Source of the DNA: JAAURB01 sp049647265 | GTDB lineage: Bacteria; Cyanobacteriota; Cyanobacteriia; Cyanobacteriales; Microcoleaceae | Reading direction: 5' to 3' | Assembly (NCBI GenBank): GCA_049647265.1 | Contig: JBARXJ010000048.1 | Span: 124,001 to 188,000, forward strand | DNA: 64,000 nucleotides | Made by a program: the position numbers and the translations under genes | Shown here: positions 9,875-18,933 of the stretch, piece after piece | Numbering within the stretch: position 1 is the stretch's first letter | Layout: each line of letters starts with the position of its first letter | The notes under the pieces: model-generated | Databases searched by the model: none | Seen by the model: only the letters and a program-made list of their open reading frames with translations | What the model was told of the DNA's origin: nothing

Positions 9875-10723
9875 TTACAAAACATCAGCAAAAGCTGGAC
9901 GTAGCCGCCGATATACCCACACCCCGCTACTGATTAAAATGACTGCGACAATTGATGCGATCGCGAGTTCTCCGCCATGTTGAATTTCACCCACTAAAAC
10001 TAGATCTCGGTAGGCTTCTACAATGGCTGTCAGCGGGTTAAACCATAAGATCCAAACCTGCCAAGATTCCGGTATTTTAGCAAGAGGATAAACGATTGGG
10101 GTAAGGTAAAACCAAAGATTTAGAATTACGCCTAAACTTTGAGGAATATCTCTTAAAAATACAGTTAATCCGGCTGTCCAATAGCCTAAACCAGCCGTTA
10201 ATAACAGTTGAGACAGCCAAAGCAGGGGTAAAAATAACAACGTTTGATGCAAGGTTTGTGAAGATATTACAACCGTTGTAATCAGCAAAATTAAGCCGAA
10301 TAAGCTTTCAATAAAAGCTGAAAAAATGGGAACTAAAGGTAATAATCCTAGGGGAAAAACCACCTTTTTAACTAAGTTTGGTTGTGTAACGACCGATGTA
10401 GCGGCTTGAGTCAGTCCATTGGTAAACGCAAACCAGGGTACGAGTCCAGCAAATAGCCACAGTCCGAATGTCAGTTGACTATCTTGTGGCATTCCCTGAA
10501 TATCTAGCTTCACCTGCAATACGATAGAAAAGACATAGATATAGATGAGTAACTGAACCAGTTGATTCAGTAATGGCCACAAGTTGCCCAAAATTGAACC
10601 TTTGTAGCGGGCTTCCAAGTCCCGTCGGACTAAGGTCGTTAAGAGGCTTAACTTAATGGAAAGCCGATCGGTGAAAAACTGGCGACCACTGACTCGCCCG
10701 GCTTTTCGGGTGATGCCCTTCAT
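9875..10723 (-). CDS. wzm: Polysaccharide ABC exporter permease, Wzm type
   Basis: An inner-membrane permease of the ABC-2 family (Wzm/TagG/RfbA), about 282 residues, with six hydrophobic segments. Recognisable features are RRDLEARYKGSILGNLWPLL near the N-terminus, typical of the amphipathic interface helix, GLVPWFAFTNGLTQA in the middle, and NPLTAIVEAYRDLVL near the C-terminus. It pairs with the adjacent ATPase to move lipid-linked glycan across the inner membrane. I chose the ATG at 10723; an in-frame TTG at 10735 would add only four residues. The 150 bp upstream may hold a promoter, but I cannot identify one. Confidence 0.9.
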   Translation of the reverse strand: MKGITRKAGRVSGRQFFTDRLSIKLSLLTTLVRRDLEARYKGSILGNLWPLLNQLVQLLIYIYVFSIVLQVKLDIQGMPQDSQLTFGLWLFAGLVPWFAFTNGLTQAATSVVTQPNLVKKVVFPLGLLPLVPIFSAFIESLFGLILLITTVVISSQTLHQTLLFLPLLWLSQLLLTAGLGYWTAGLTVFLRDIPQSLGVILNLWFYLTPIVYPLAKIPESWQVWILWFNPLTAIVEAYRDLVLVGEIQHGGELAIASIVAVILISSGVWVYRRLRPAFADVL

Positions 10724-10886
10724 CTGTCTGAGCAATGTTTGTTTCCTCGTCCACTACACACACCATATCTATCCACGGTTGACTCATGGGACATGAGCTT
10801 AGCCTCTTATTCTGCCATAGCCCCTGTGGATTATCAAGTGAATCATCTATTTTCAGTTATTTTGAAGATAAAAATAGGATTAACGG

Positions 10887-13115
10887 CTATTTCTTTTTTA
10901 ATTTAAAAGTATTCTTTAAACGATAAACAATTTGATGTTTAGAATCATATGCCCATGCTCTTAAAGTGGTCGGTTCATTTGTTAAAATAGTCGGATCAAG
11001 TTGAACAGACCAACCGGCTTTTATCAGTTGAGGATTCTCAAATAATGTTGCAATATCAGGACGTTCCATATTGACGGTGGTTTGTGCAACAATTGTATAA
11101 TTACTACCCAGAGTTAAGATGACTTGATCGGGAAGTTGATTATGTTTAGGAAGGACTGACCATCCCGTAACTTGAATCGGTGTATCTTGACTAAAACTTT
11201 GTTCATATTCTGTTGAATCATTCACCTGATTAATCAACCCACCAAAATGATTATATCCTAAACTCATTTTAAGATAACCTAAATCTTTTAGTGTTTTTTT
11301 ATCGTTTAAATTGGTAGTCTTATTTGACAGAATAGACTGAGGTGAATCCTCTAAATTAGAATTAATGGCAATGGTTTGAATCTGATAGGCTTTACCTGTT
11401 TCTCTATCAAAACCCCAAGCTGTAACTTGAGTGGCTTCAGGTGGAATTTGATCGGAAGGAAACTGAATTCCCCATCCAGATTGAAGATAATTCGGTTGAT
11501 TAAAGGCATCAACGACATCAGGACGGAGACCATTAACTTCGGCAGTTGTGAATGGAATTATAGAATGATTCGGATATTGATATGTTAATATTACTAGATC
11601 TGCGGGTTTATTTTTTTCAGGTATAACTGCCCAGCCTATCATCATAGAATTTTCAGGATTAACAGGTTTAAAGTTATCTATAAAACCATTAATATTTGTT
11701 GGCTGGGTTTGTGCTTCTTCAGACGGTTTAAATAGACTATCATCAACAAGCTGAGGTGTTAAAAATCCCAAATTACTTAATAGTTTAGCCCGATCTTGAA
11801 GTAGATCGAAATTAAGCGGATAAATTTTATTTTGAAGACATTGTTGATCTACAAATACATCAATGAGCATCAGACAAGCTTTTCCATGTAGCCGTTGTTG
11901 CTTAATCTTTGGCATGGATTGAATTCCAAATAGTAAGCTATTCATCGAAAAATACACAAATACTAACGTTAAACTATAAGCTATCGGTTTAACCGTTAAT
12001 GTGCGTTGATGATTTAAAGATTTTATATGATTAAAAATAATTGCTAGTAAATAAATTAATGCCACGCCTAGATAAACAGAGAAGGTAATATATCGGGGGG
12101 CTAAAGCAACTTGAATTCCTCCTCCAACTCTTCCTGCTGCCGCTATCAATGCACAAAATATTGTATAGCAAGCAATGACTAATCCTGGGGTTAAACGTTC
12201 AATGAGATCTTTATCTTTGTGATGTTTAAGCCCATAAAAACAAGCGAATATAAATAATACAATTAGAATAATCCCGATAATTTGACTTAAGATTAAACGG
12301 TTGGTGAATAAATTAGAAAAGCTTAGGGGTGCGCCGAGGAATGCAAAGAAAAATTGTAAAGCCTGAATAGGCTGGGTTAATGCATCTAAAAAACTAGGAT
12401 GATATTCGGGTTTATGGTAGTCATAAAAATAAATAATTGTATTTAAGAGAAAGCCAGATATCCAGATACCGATAAATAGTCTTTTTTTGCGTATCGTTTT
12501 AAAATTAAAAGTATTTGAAACCAGTAAAAAAGGAATGGCGACTATCCACATCAAGATGCCACTAGAATAAGAAAATGTACTGATACTGGCTAAGATAATT
12601 CCGATGAATAGTTTAAATTCATCCTTAATATTGCTATAACAAATTGCTGCATAAGTCGTAATACAAAGCATGGGAATGAAAACCAGTGCCTGAATTCCCC
12701 ACAGCCAGTTATCTGTTACTGGAGAAAAGATTAGAAAATTAGCTAGGGTATTTAACCATAGTAGTTTTATTGTATTTTCTTTGATAGTTTTTTTACTAAT
12801 ATAAAAAATATTTAAAGAAATTAAACCCGCAAACAGAAAACTTAATAGCATTTGATATCTCAGATCCCAGCCGGTTAAATTCGCTAAAAGACTAAAAATT
12901 AACCGAGGAAATGCAGGTCTAGATTCGTTATGTTGAGCAAACCAATCTGCAAGAGATAAAACCCGATCTGAGTTAATGGTTAAGATGACTCCAGGCGTAT
13001 CCCAGTCATCCATATAAGGTATATTAACACTATTTTCTAAAATTAAATATCCGAGAATAATAGCAGGAGTTAAAGCGGTTAAAAATAAAGCGAATTTTAA
13101 TATATTTTTCCTCAT
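10887..13115 (-). CDS. GT-C-like membrane protein with two recognition domains
   Basis: About 742 residues from the ATG at 13115. An upstream in-frame TTG at 13187 would overlap the preceding gene and has no ribosome site, so I prefer the ATG. After the first membrane helix comes IPYMDDWDTP, an acidic loop of the kind that carries the catalytic or lipid-phosphate-binding aspartate in GT-C glycosyltransferases, followed by QHNESRPAFPRLI. About ten membrane segments run to residue 400. The C-terminal third is soluble and carries two copies of the RPDV domain (LRPDVVDAF...SGWGIQF near residue 530, ERPDIATLF...AGWSVQL near 682). It may use polyprenyl-phosphate sugar made by the neighbouring GT2 protein. 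Catalytic activity is inferred, not shown; a polymerase or acyltransferase role is an alternative. Confidence 0.65.
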   Translation of the reverse strand: MRKNILKFALFLTALTPAIILGYLILENSVNIPYMDDWDTPGVILTINSDRVLSLADWFAQHNESRPAFPRLIFSLLANLTGWDLRYQMLLSFLFAGLISLNIFYISKKTIKENTIKLLWLNTLANFLIFSPVTDNWLWGIQALVFIPMLCITTYAAICYSNIKDEFKLFIGIILASISTFSYSSGILMWIVAIPFLLVSNTFNFKTIRKKRLFIGIWISGFLLNTIIYFYDYHKPEYHPSFLDALTQPIQALQFFFAFLGAPLSFSNLFTNRLILSQIIGIILIVLFIFACFYGLKHHKDKDLIERLTPGLVIACYTIFCALIAAAGRVGGGIQVALAPRYITFSVYLGVALIYLLAIIFNHIKSLNHQRTLTVKPIAYSLTLVFVYFSMNSLLFGIQSMPKIKQQRLHGKACLMLIDVFVDQQCLQNKIYPLNFDLLQDRAKLLSNLGFLTPQLVDDSLFKPSEEAQTQPTNINGFIDNFKPVNPENSMMIGWAVIPEKNKPADLVILTYQYPNHSIIPFTTAEVNGLRPDVVDAFNQPNYLQSGWGIQFPSDQIPPEATQVTAWGFDRETGKAYQIQTIAINSNLEDSPQSILSNKTTNLNDKKTLKDLGYLKMSLGYNHFGGLINQVNDSTEYEQSFSQDTPIQVTGWSVLPKHNQLPDQVILTLGSNYTIVAQTTVNMERPDIATLFENPQLIKAGWSVQLDPTILTNEPTTLRAWAYDSKHQIVYRLKNTFKLKKK

Positions 13116-13158
13116 TGTTTTCAGTAAATTAGTTTTTAAAAACTTAGTCAAGAATAAT

Positions 13159-13875
13159 CTAGGATGATATCGCTCTTTTTTTTCCAATTAATAAAATAGA
13201 CTTACCGAGTTTATTTCTAATCATTGGATCGAGTTTTATAGACAAAGGAACCATCAACTGATCCCAAAGTTGTATCTGTTTTAAAGTCGGCTGACTTTGT
13301 TGTAAAAGCAGTTTATTGGCTAAACTAGCTAATAATCCTACACAATCTAAATAAACCAGTTTAATTACTTCTATGTCTTCTGGTAAAATTGCTTTTAACA
13401 TTTGTTTGTTGTAACGACGATAATGTCCTATTGCTGTATCAAAAGGCGTAAATAAATATTGATGAGCAGGTGCTAAAACGATTAAACTTCCATTATTTTT
13501 AAGGTGTTTTGCAGCATTTAAAACTTCTTTTTTATCGGCTTCAATATGTTCTAATACATCTAAATAGATAATCGTATCAAAGCTTGTTTGTGTCTGAATA
13601 TCCTCAATTGTTCCGGCTTTAGCAGTACAATTTATAATCTGATTATTGATAATTACTTTTTCTAACGTTTGAAATAGCTTTAAATCGGGTTCAAGGCATA
13701 ACCAATGATGATATTGAGTGTTTGTCAGTAACTTTGTATGACTGCCAATACCTGCGCCGACTTCTAATACATCTCCTTGAATATATTGATTTAATAGAGA
13801 GACAATATAGCTTTTCCAATGATTTGCTTGGGCAAATAGCTCTAATTCTGTACCGATGTAAGTTAATTGAGTCAT
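13159..13875 (-). CDS. Class I SAM-dependent methyltransferase
   Basis: A 238-residue methyltransferase with motif I DVLEVGAGIGSHTKLL near residues 35-50, an acidic motif II (CLEPDLKLF) and TIIYLDVLEHIEADKKEVL as post-II motif, the pattern of UbiG/Methyltransf_11-like enzymes. Its ATG overlaps the stop codon of the upstream GT2 gene by four bases (ATGA at 13872-13875), so the two are almost certainly co-translated. Proteins of this type are often found fused to or beside dolichol-phosphate-mannose-type glycosyltransferases. The substrate is unknown, probably a sugar or lipid-linked intermediate. Confidence 0.85.
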   Translation of the reverse strand: MTQLTYIGTELELFAQANHWKSYIVSLLNQYIQGDVLEVGAGIGSHTKLLTNTQYHHWLCLEPDLKLFQTLEKVIINNQIINCTAKAGTIEDIQTQTSFDTIIYLDVLEHIEADKKEVLNAAKHLKNNGSLIVLAPAHQYLFTPFDTAIGHYRRYNKQMLKAILPEDIEVIKLVYLDCVGLLASLANKLLLQQSQPTLKQIQLWDQLMVPLSIKLDPMIRNKLGKSILLIGKKRAISS

Positions 13876-14864
13876 GATTTTAAAGTATAGAATTCATCAA
13901 CATAATATTGATAGTCTCGTAGCGGAATAATATTTACACTGTTACGAGTAGCTAGAATAATTAGGCTAAAAACGGTTCCAATTAAAATAAGCTGTAAGAA
14001 AGAAATGATTAATAAACCAAAGACATAAGTTGCCCAGCCGGGAATGGCTAAATCAGTTAAAAATCGAATCAAAACCACTAAACATAACGCTAATAATAAT
14101 AGAATAGATAGGGTTACTATTGCGAGTAAAATTCTAGTTCCCACCCAATCTCCATACACCGCAATTGAACTCAACCCATGAGTAATTAATGAGACTAAAT
14201 TCATTTTCGGTTCTCCATCGAGTCGTCGGCTACGAGCAATACTCACTTCAACAGAGGGAATTTTAGAACGATAAAGTCCGGACGGATAATGATTCCAAAT
14301 CTCCGAAATAATTACTACATTTTTGAGTACAAAAGCCGGAAGTAAACTAAAATTACCCACCTTTATTTTTATACCCGTTAAAAGCTGAAAAATCTTTTGA
14401 TAAATAAAGTAGAACAGCTTAAATGTTGTTCCTTCAAAGCGTTTACTACGTTTAGCAAAAACAATTTTTTTATGACCTACATTTTCTGAAGTTTTGACTA
14501 ACCGTTCTATTTCAAATGGATTATCTTCTCCGTCCCCATCCATCACCACCACTAAATCATGGTTTAAGTTTTGATACACATAACATAAACCGATAGCAAT
14601 AGCTCTTTGATGACCTAAATTTCGCAGCAGTCGAAGAACATTAACAGCTTGAATTAGGCGATATTTGTGTTGGGTTAATGAGTCAGGAATGGCTTGGGTT
14701 GAATAGTCATCGACAATTAATACTTCTAAATATAAATCTTGAGGCAGACTAATTTCATCGATTAATAAAAGCAGCTTTTCTAACGCCGCCCAATCATTGA
14801 AAGAAGGAATAACAATAATCAGATTTAATTTATCAGCCAGCTTTATACTGGACTCTAAGACCAT
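13872..14864 (-). CDS. GT2 glycosyltransferase, GtrB/DPM-like
   Basis: A 330-residue family 2 glycosyltransferase. The fold start LIIVIPSFNDWAALEKLL and EVLIVDDYST are clear, and the metal-binding acidic motif VVVMDGDGEDNPFEI lies near residue 115. Two long membrane helices close the protein (residues 240-275 and 280-315), the architecture of polyprenyl-phosphate glycosyltransferases such as GtrB, ArnC and DPM1 type II/III. It most likely charges undecaprenyl phosphate with one sugar. The next upstream gene encodes a GtrA-like small membrane protein, its usual partner, and the downstream methyltransferase overlaps by 4 bp. Confidence 0.87.
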   Translation of the reverse strand: MVLESSIKLADKLNLIIVIPSFNDWAALEKLLLLIDEISLPQDLYLEVLIVDDYSTQAIPDSLTQHKYRLIQAVNVLRLLRNLGHQRAIAIGLCYVYQNLNHDLVVVMDGDGEDNPFEIERLVKTSENVGHKKIVFAKRSKRFEGTTFKLFYFIYQKIFQLLTGIKIKVGNFSLLPAFVLKNVVIISEIWNHYPSGLYRSKIPSVEVSIARSRRLDGEPKMNLVSLITHGLSSIAVYGDWVGTRILLAIVTLSILLLLALCLVVLIRFLTDLAIPGWATYVFGLLIISFLQLILIGTVFSLIILATRNSVNIIPLRDYQYYVDEFYTLKS

Positions 14865-14969
14865 TTACAATTCTTTCACCCTGAGTCATTTAAAATTATT
14901 AATTAGACAGTTAGAAGTCAAGGTAATCTCAATTTTAAAATAGCTTATGATTGCTATATTTCTATCCAA

Positions 14970-15389
14970 TTAATCAAAGACAATATACGTCTTTAAAAGA
15001 TAAGTGATGAGGGAAACCCCAAAGGCTGAGATAGCAAACCCTAACAGTTTTGATAACTCTACAGGGAACCAATCATCTAAAAGCAGTTGCCGCAGTGTAA
15101 TTGAACTGACTAAAGTCAGAGACATTCCAATGAGATGGATAGCAACAAAGCTTAAAGTTTTTGTAATGGATAGGCGATGTTTAGCTTGAAATGTAATATT
15201 TTTGTGGGCTAAAAAACTGAAGCCTATTCCAAAAATATAGGCTAAAATCATTGAAGAGATATACTTGGCAGTGGTATCATCTTCAATCAATAATCCTATC
15301 AGGCTCCGCAGTAGAACGGTTAATACTGTTACCCCCGCTCCTGTTAAAATATAAACAGGATAACGTGAGAAAACCTTGAGACGTTTCAC
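14970..15389 (-). CDS. GtrA-like family membrane protein
   Basis: A 139-residue protein with four predicted membrane helices (about residues 13-30, 40-60, 80-100 and 112-132) and the conserved element GIGFSFLAHKNITFQ between helices 2 and 3, characteristic of the GtrA family. GtrA proteins are thought to flip polyprenyl-phosphate-linked sugars across the membrane for glycan decoration. The start is GTG at 15389. It is the first gene of the minus-strand polysaccharide block, 105 bp upstream of the GtrB-like GT2 gene, and the promoter of the block should lie between 15390 and 15584. Confidence 0.85.
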   Translation of the reverse strand: MKRLKVFSRYPVYILTGAGVTVLTVLLRSLIGLLIEDDTTAKYISSMILAYIFGIGFSFLAHKNITFQAKHRLSITKTLSFVAIHLIGMSLTLVSSITLRQLLLDDWFPVELSKLLGFAISAFGVSLITYLLKTYIVFD

Positions 15390-15584
15390 TCAACCTTTTT
15401 CCTCTCTATGAGTTAAGCACTTCACCCTAAATCATGAATTGATTCAGTTGTCGTTAGCCAAATTTGTTTGCTCTTGGAAAGAATAATATACTATGCTTAC
15501 AGTTTTGACAAATAAAGCCTGTTTACTGTTTGAGAGTCAGTCTGTTGAGTATTGCTAAAAGTATTATGGGAGTGAGATTCACAC

Positions 15585-16010
15585 TTAACGTAATACCAAA
15601 ACCGGACAATCTGCAAACCGAATAACCCGTTCTGCTACTGAACCTAACATAAATCGGCTAATCCCTCGTCGGCCGTGAGTGGGAATTACAATTAAGTCGG
15701 CTTTCTTTTCTTGACTATAGTCAATAATTTCTTCTACAATGTGACCAATCTGAATCACAAATTGAATCCCTTGATATTGAGGTTGATTGAATCTTGCGGT
15801 TAAATTCTCTTGAACATTTCGCTCGCGGGTGGCATCATCAATTGTATCCCACAACACGGCAGGTTCTGCAGAGGATAAAGATTCGAGAATGTGAATCACA
15901 TGAACTTGGCTAGGCTGATCGACATATTCGAGGGCAATATCAACGGCTTTAAAAGACATCTCGCCAAAATCTACGGGAACTACGACACAATTTTTCTTGA
16001 TAGCACTCAT
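15585..16010 (-). CDS. Universal stress protein, UspA family
   Basis: A 141-residue single-domain UspA protein. The C-terminal ATP-binding signature G-x2-G-x9-GS is present as THGRRGISRFMLGSVAERV, followed by DCPVLVLR. The N-terminal VVPVDFGEMSFKAVDIALEYV is also typical. This places it in the ATP-binding branch of the family. A strong ribosome site (AGGAGA, 6 bp before the ATG) supports the start at 16010. No partner gene is apparent: the polysaccharide block follows on the same strand, but almost 200 bp separate them. Confidence 0.92.
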   Translation of the reverse strand: MSAIKKNCVVVPVDFGEMSFKAVDIALEYVDQPSQVHVIHILESLSSAEPAVLWDTIDDATRERNVQENLTARFNQPQYQGIQFVIQIGHIVEEIIDYSQEKKADLIVIPTHGRRGISRFMLGSVAERVIRFADCPVLVLR

Positions 16011-16403
16011 TGCTTTTCTCCTACTATCTAATTCGCCTACATTCTATAATTATTGTATCGAATCAGAAAGCTAGAAATGATACAAAATAGGTCATAAAAC
16101 TATAAGTTTCTATACATCTTTCTGCTATTTAGATTGGTAAAATTAGGATAATAGAGCTACTATCAATCTGACCAATTCAACGGCTGTTGTTCTCGGCATT
16201 TAACACGGGTTAGAACGTGAAGGAGACCCCTGAAAACAGACCTCTCCCCAACCCCTCTCCTGACAGGAGAGGGGCAAGAAAATCCCTGATACAATCGAAA
16301 ACCCGTCCAGGTATTTTTCACACTTCCCCACTAATCTCCTCCCAGGAGAGGTTAGGTGAGGTTAAAGGGACAACAATTCATTGCCCCTGGTTGCGTTTCA
16401 ATC
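16011..16403. repeat. Intergenic region with CTCTCC/GGAGAG palindromes
   Basis: This 393-bp gap holds no convincing gene. It carries a near-perfect inverted repeat at 16252-16274 (arms CCCCTCTCCTG and CAGGAGAGGGG, one-base loop) and a second, shorter one at 16335-16349 (TCTCCT-CCC-AGGAGA). Both belong to the same pyrimidine/purine palindrome family as 20916-20931 and 56495-56538. Lying downstream of purH, the hairpins could also terminate or stabilise its transcript. Confidence 0.7.
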
Positions 16404-17951
16404 TTAATGCAGAAAATGCCGCATTCCGGTTAACACCATCACCAACCCTAATTCATTAGCAGCCTGAATAGAATCTTTATCGCGAATACTTCCCCCCGGC
16501 TGAACAATCGCTTCAATGCCTGCCGCTGCTGCCGTTTTAACTGTATCGTCAAACGGGAAAAAGCCATCACTCGCAAGAAACGCCCCAGAGGTTTTGTCTC
16601 CGGCTTGTTTGAGGGCAATTTCTGCCGCCCCAACTCGGTTCATTTGTCCCGCCCCAACCCCAACAGTCGTGCGGTTTTTTGTAATCACAATGGCATTTGA
16701 TTTAACGTGTTTGGCAATTTTCCAAGCAAAGGCTAACTCTGCCAACTGTTCAGGAGTGGGTTGAATATCCGTCGCCACTTGCCAACTGTTAGGATCTTCA
16801 ACCGCATCATCGGCTTGTTGGACTAAAAATCCCCCGGCGATCGCTTTCACCGTTTCTGTGGGCCCCGTCAATAAATCCGGCACAATTAACACCCGTAAAT
16901 TCTGCTTTTTGTTTAAAATTTCAGCCGCTTCTGGACTACAAGCGGGGGCGACAATACATTCTAAAAAGGTTTTCACCAGCGACAAAGCCGTATCGGCATC
17001 AATGGTTTGGTTGAAGGCAACAATCCCCCCAAACGCAGAAACCGAGTCCGCCGCAAATGCCTGTTGATACGCCAGGGATAAACTCGCCGCCACTGAAACA
17101 CCACAGGGGTTGGTATGTTTGAGGATTGCTGCTGCGGGTTCATCGGGGAATTCAGCAATAATGCGTCGCGCGGCTTCTAAATCGACTAAATTGTTATAAC
17201 TCAGCGGTTTACCCTGGAGAATTTCACCGCCCGCCCAACCGGTTGCTACGGTTCCCGTTTGATACCAGGCTGCGGCTTGATGAGGGTTTTCCCCGTAACG
17301 TAAGGCTTGTCGTTGGCTGCCTGAGAGCGTATAGGTAGGGGATAACGTAGAATCTTCTGAGGCTTGCTGCTGAGTCAAATAAGTGGCAATGGCTTGATCG
17401 TAAGCAGCGGTATGGCGAAACGCGGCTAAGGCGCAGGTCTGACGAAACTGTTGCGAAATCTTGCCGTTATCCTGTTGAAGCTGTTGTAAATAGCTGGAAT
17501 ATTGATCGCTATTGCATAAAACCGTCAGATAAGCATGATTTTTCGCCGCTGCCCGCAATAACGTTGGCCCCCCAATATCAATCTGTTCAATCGCCTCGGC
17601 TAAAGTCACATCCGATTTGGCAATGGTTTGTTCAAAGGGATAAAGATTCACAACCACTAGGTCAATGGGGCGAATCTCATGAGTGTCTAATGCTTGGATA
17701 TCTTCAGGCAAATCACGACGGGCTAAAATTCCCCCATGAATTCGGGGATGAAGGGTTTTGACTCGTCCGCCAAGAATCTCTGGAAAGCCCGTATAATCTG
17801 AAACCTTCGTCACCGTTAATCCAGCTTCTTGTAAGGTTTTAGCCGTTCCACCACTGCTGATGAGATCAAATTCAAACTGTTCGACGAGGGTACGGGCAAA
17901 ATCAACTAATCCGGTCTTATCTGAAGTACTCAGCAGGGCTAAACGTGCCAT
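16404..17951 (-). CDS. purH: Bifunctional AICAR transformylase / IMP cyclohydrolase
   Basis: A 515-residue PurH, the last two steps of de novo purine synthesis: formylation of AICAR with 10-formyl-THF and ring closure to IMP. The N-terminal MGS-like cyclohydrolase domain shows LLSTSDKTGLVDFA and DLISSGGTAKTL, then GRVKTLHPRIHGGIL. The C-terminal transformylase domain has RYGENPHQ, the catalytic KHTNPCG element and SDGFFPF near the end. Length is normal for the family. It starts at an ATG (17951) and is complete. Confidence 0.97.
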   Translation of the reverse strand: MARLALLSTSDKTGLVDFARTLVEQFEFDLISSGGTAKTLQEAGLTVTKVSDYTGFPEILGGRVKTLHPRIHGGILARRDLPEDIQALDTHEIRPIDLVVVNLYPFEQTIAKSDVTLAEAIEQIDIGGPTLLRAAAKNHAYLTVLCNSDQYSSYLQQLQQDNGKISQQFRQTCALAAFRHTAAYDQAIATYLTQQQASEDSTLSPTYTLSGSQRQALRYGENPHQAAAWYQTGTVATGWAGGEILQGKPLSYNNLVDLEAARRIIAEFPDEPAAAILKHTNPCGVSVAASLSLAYQQAFAADSVSAFGGIVAFNQTIDADTALSLVKTFLECIVAPACSPEAAEILNKKQNLRVLIVPDLLTGPTETVKAIAGGFLVQQADDAVEDPNSWQVATDIQPTPEQLAELAFAWKIAKHVKSNAIVITKNRTTVGVGAGQMNRVGAAEIALKQAGDKTSGAFLASDGFFPFDDTVKTAAAAGIEAIVQPGGSIRDKDSIQAANELGLVMVLTGMRHFLH

Positions 17952-18121
17952 AATGCTAATTTCCTGATCCAGCCAACAAACAACTCAACTATTGTGACAT
18001 TGATTTCCGGTTTTATATCGAGATTTGAAGAAGGAAGGGCCGAAGTTGGAAGGCCGAAGTTGGGCTGAAGTTGGTTTTATGGTACTATTTTGAGTACTTC
18101 AAACATCAAACTTCAAACATC

Positions 18122-18489
18122 ATGAGCCATAGAGAGCAATTCATGATTGAAGCGCGCAATTGAATTGAGCGTCATTTGCTACCAATTAACTAGTACTTTT
18201 CCTAAATCCGAATTGTACGGACTAACAAGCCAAATTCGACGAGCAGCCGTTTCAGTACCCTCAAATATTGCAGAAGGATACGGACCCACCAGTAAGCAAG
18301 AATATATTAGATTTCTTCAAATCGCTTGATTGTTGTTTGAGAGAACTGGATACTCAGATAATCATTGCTAAAAAAGTAGGATTCGCTGAATCTCCTCTAT
18401 ATTCAAAAGCAATGAAAGAAGTTGATGAAATGCAGAGAATTATGGTTTCTACTTTAAACAAGTTAGATAAATCTCCTACCTTCTCATAA
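18122..18489 (+). pseudogene. Decayed four-helix-bundle protein (S23-type, TIGR02436)
   Basis: Three reading frames together give one recognisable protein. The ATG at 18122 opens MSHREQFMIEARN and then stops. A second frame from about 18147 gives AIELSVICYQLTSTF, then SQIRRAAVSVPSNIAEGYG and KQEYIRFLQIA before a TGA at 18327. A third frame continues LRELDTQIIIAKKVGF to 18489. The middle and last parts match the small four-helix-bundle family often encoded in ribosomal intervening sequences and scattered in cyanobacterial genomes. A one-base shift and a stop near 18327-18335, plus a break near the start, make it inactive. Confidence 0.7.
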
Positions 18490-18609
18490 AAACTTCTTCC
18501 CTCTTCCCTCTTCCTTCTTCCTTCTCAATTGTCAATTAACTTAGCGGTCTTTATCATTAAATTTAAGAAGGCCTTCACACCTTTTCCACCTCTACCTGGT
18601 TTGCGATAC

Positions 18610-18867
18610 ATGGATATTCAGCTTATTAATATCGGTTTTGGTAATATTGTTTGTGCTAACCGAGTGATTGCAATTGTAAGTCCAGAATCAGCGCCAATCA
18701 AACGAATTATTGGAGATGCACGAGAACGAGGACAGTTAGTGGATGCAACTTATGGACGACGAACTCGCGCGGTGATTATTACCGATTCAAGTCATGTTAT
18801 CCTATCTGCTATTCAGCCGGAAACAGTTGCTCATCGATTTGTACTCACGAAAGAGGGTTCAACTTGA
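18610..18867 (+). CDS. remA: RemA-like regulator (DUF370)
   Basis: An 85-residue protein that I start at the ATG at 18610 (the frame is open further upstream but shows no family similarity there). MDIQLINIGFGN, the ARERGQLVDATYGRRTRAV core and SDSSHVILSAIQPETVAHR match the DUF370/RemA family. In Bacillus RemA is a DNA-binding activator of matrix genes, and there too it lies directly upstream of gmk; the same order is kept here with a 66-bp gap. Its targets in cyanobacteria are not known to me. Confidence 0.9.
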   Translation: MDIQLINIGFGNIVCANRVIAIVSPESAPIKRIIGDARERGQLVDATYGRRTRAVIITDSSHVILSAIQPETVAHRFVLTKEGST

Positions 18868-18933
18868 GAAACATAGAGCCGATTTGCTCTGATTAACGAA
18901 TCACGCTTAATTTAGTCACTCACACAACAGATT

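Noticed and set aside
13116..13187. Longer N-terminus of the GT-C-like protein from TTG at 13187
   Set aside because: It would overlap the methyltransferase gene by 29 bp without a ribosome site; the ATG at 13115 directly precedes the first membrane helix.
16217..16459. An 80-codon plus-strand frame covering the purH 3' end
   Set aside because: It is made of the CTCTCC/GGAGAG palindromes (PLPNPSPDRRG-type peptide), a usual artefact of such repeats.
18529..18609. N-terminal extension of RemA
   Set aside because: Similarity to the family begins exactly at MDIQLINIG; the upstream residues are encoded by intergenic CTTCC-type sequence.
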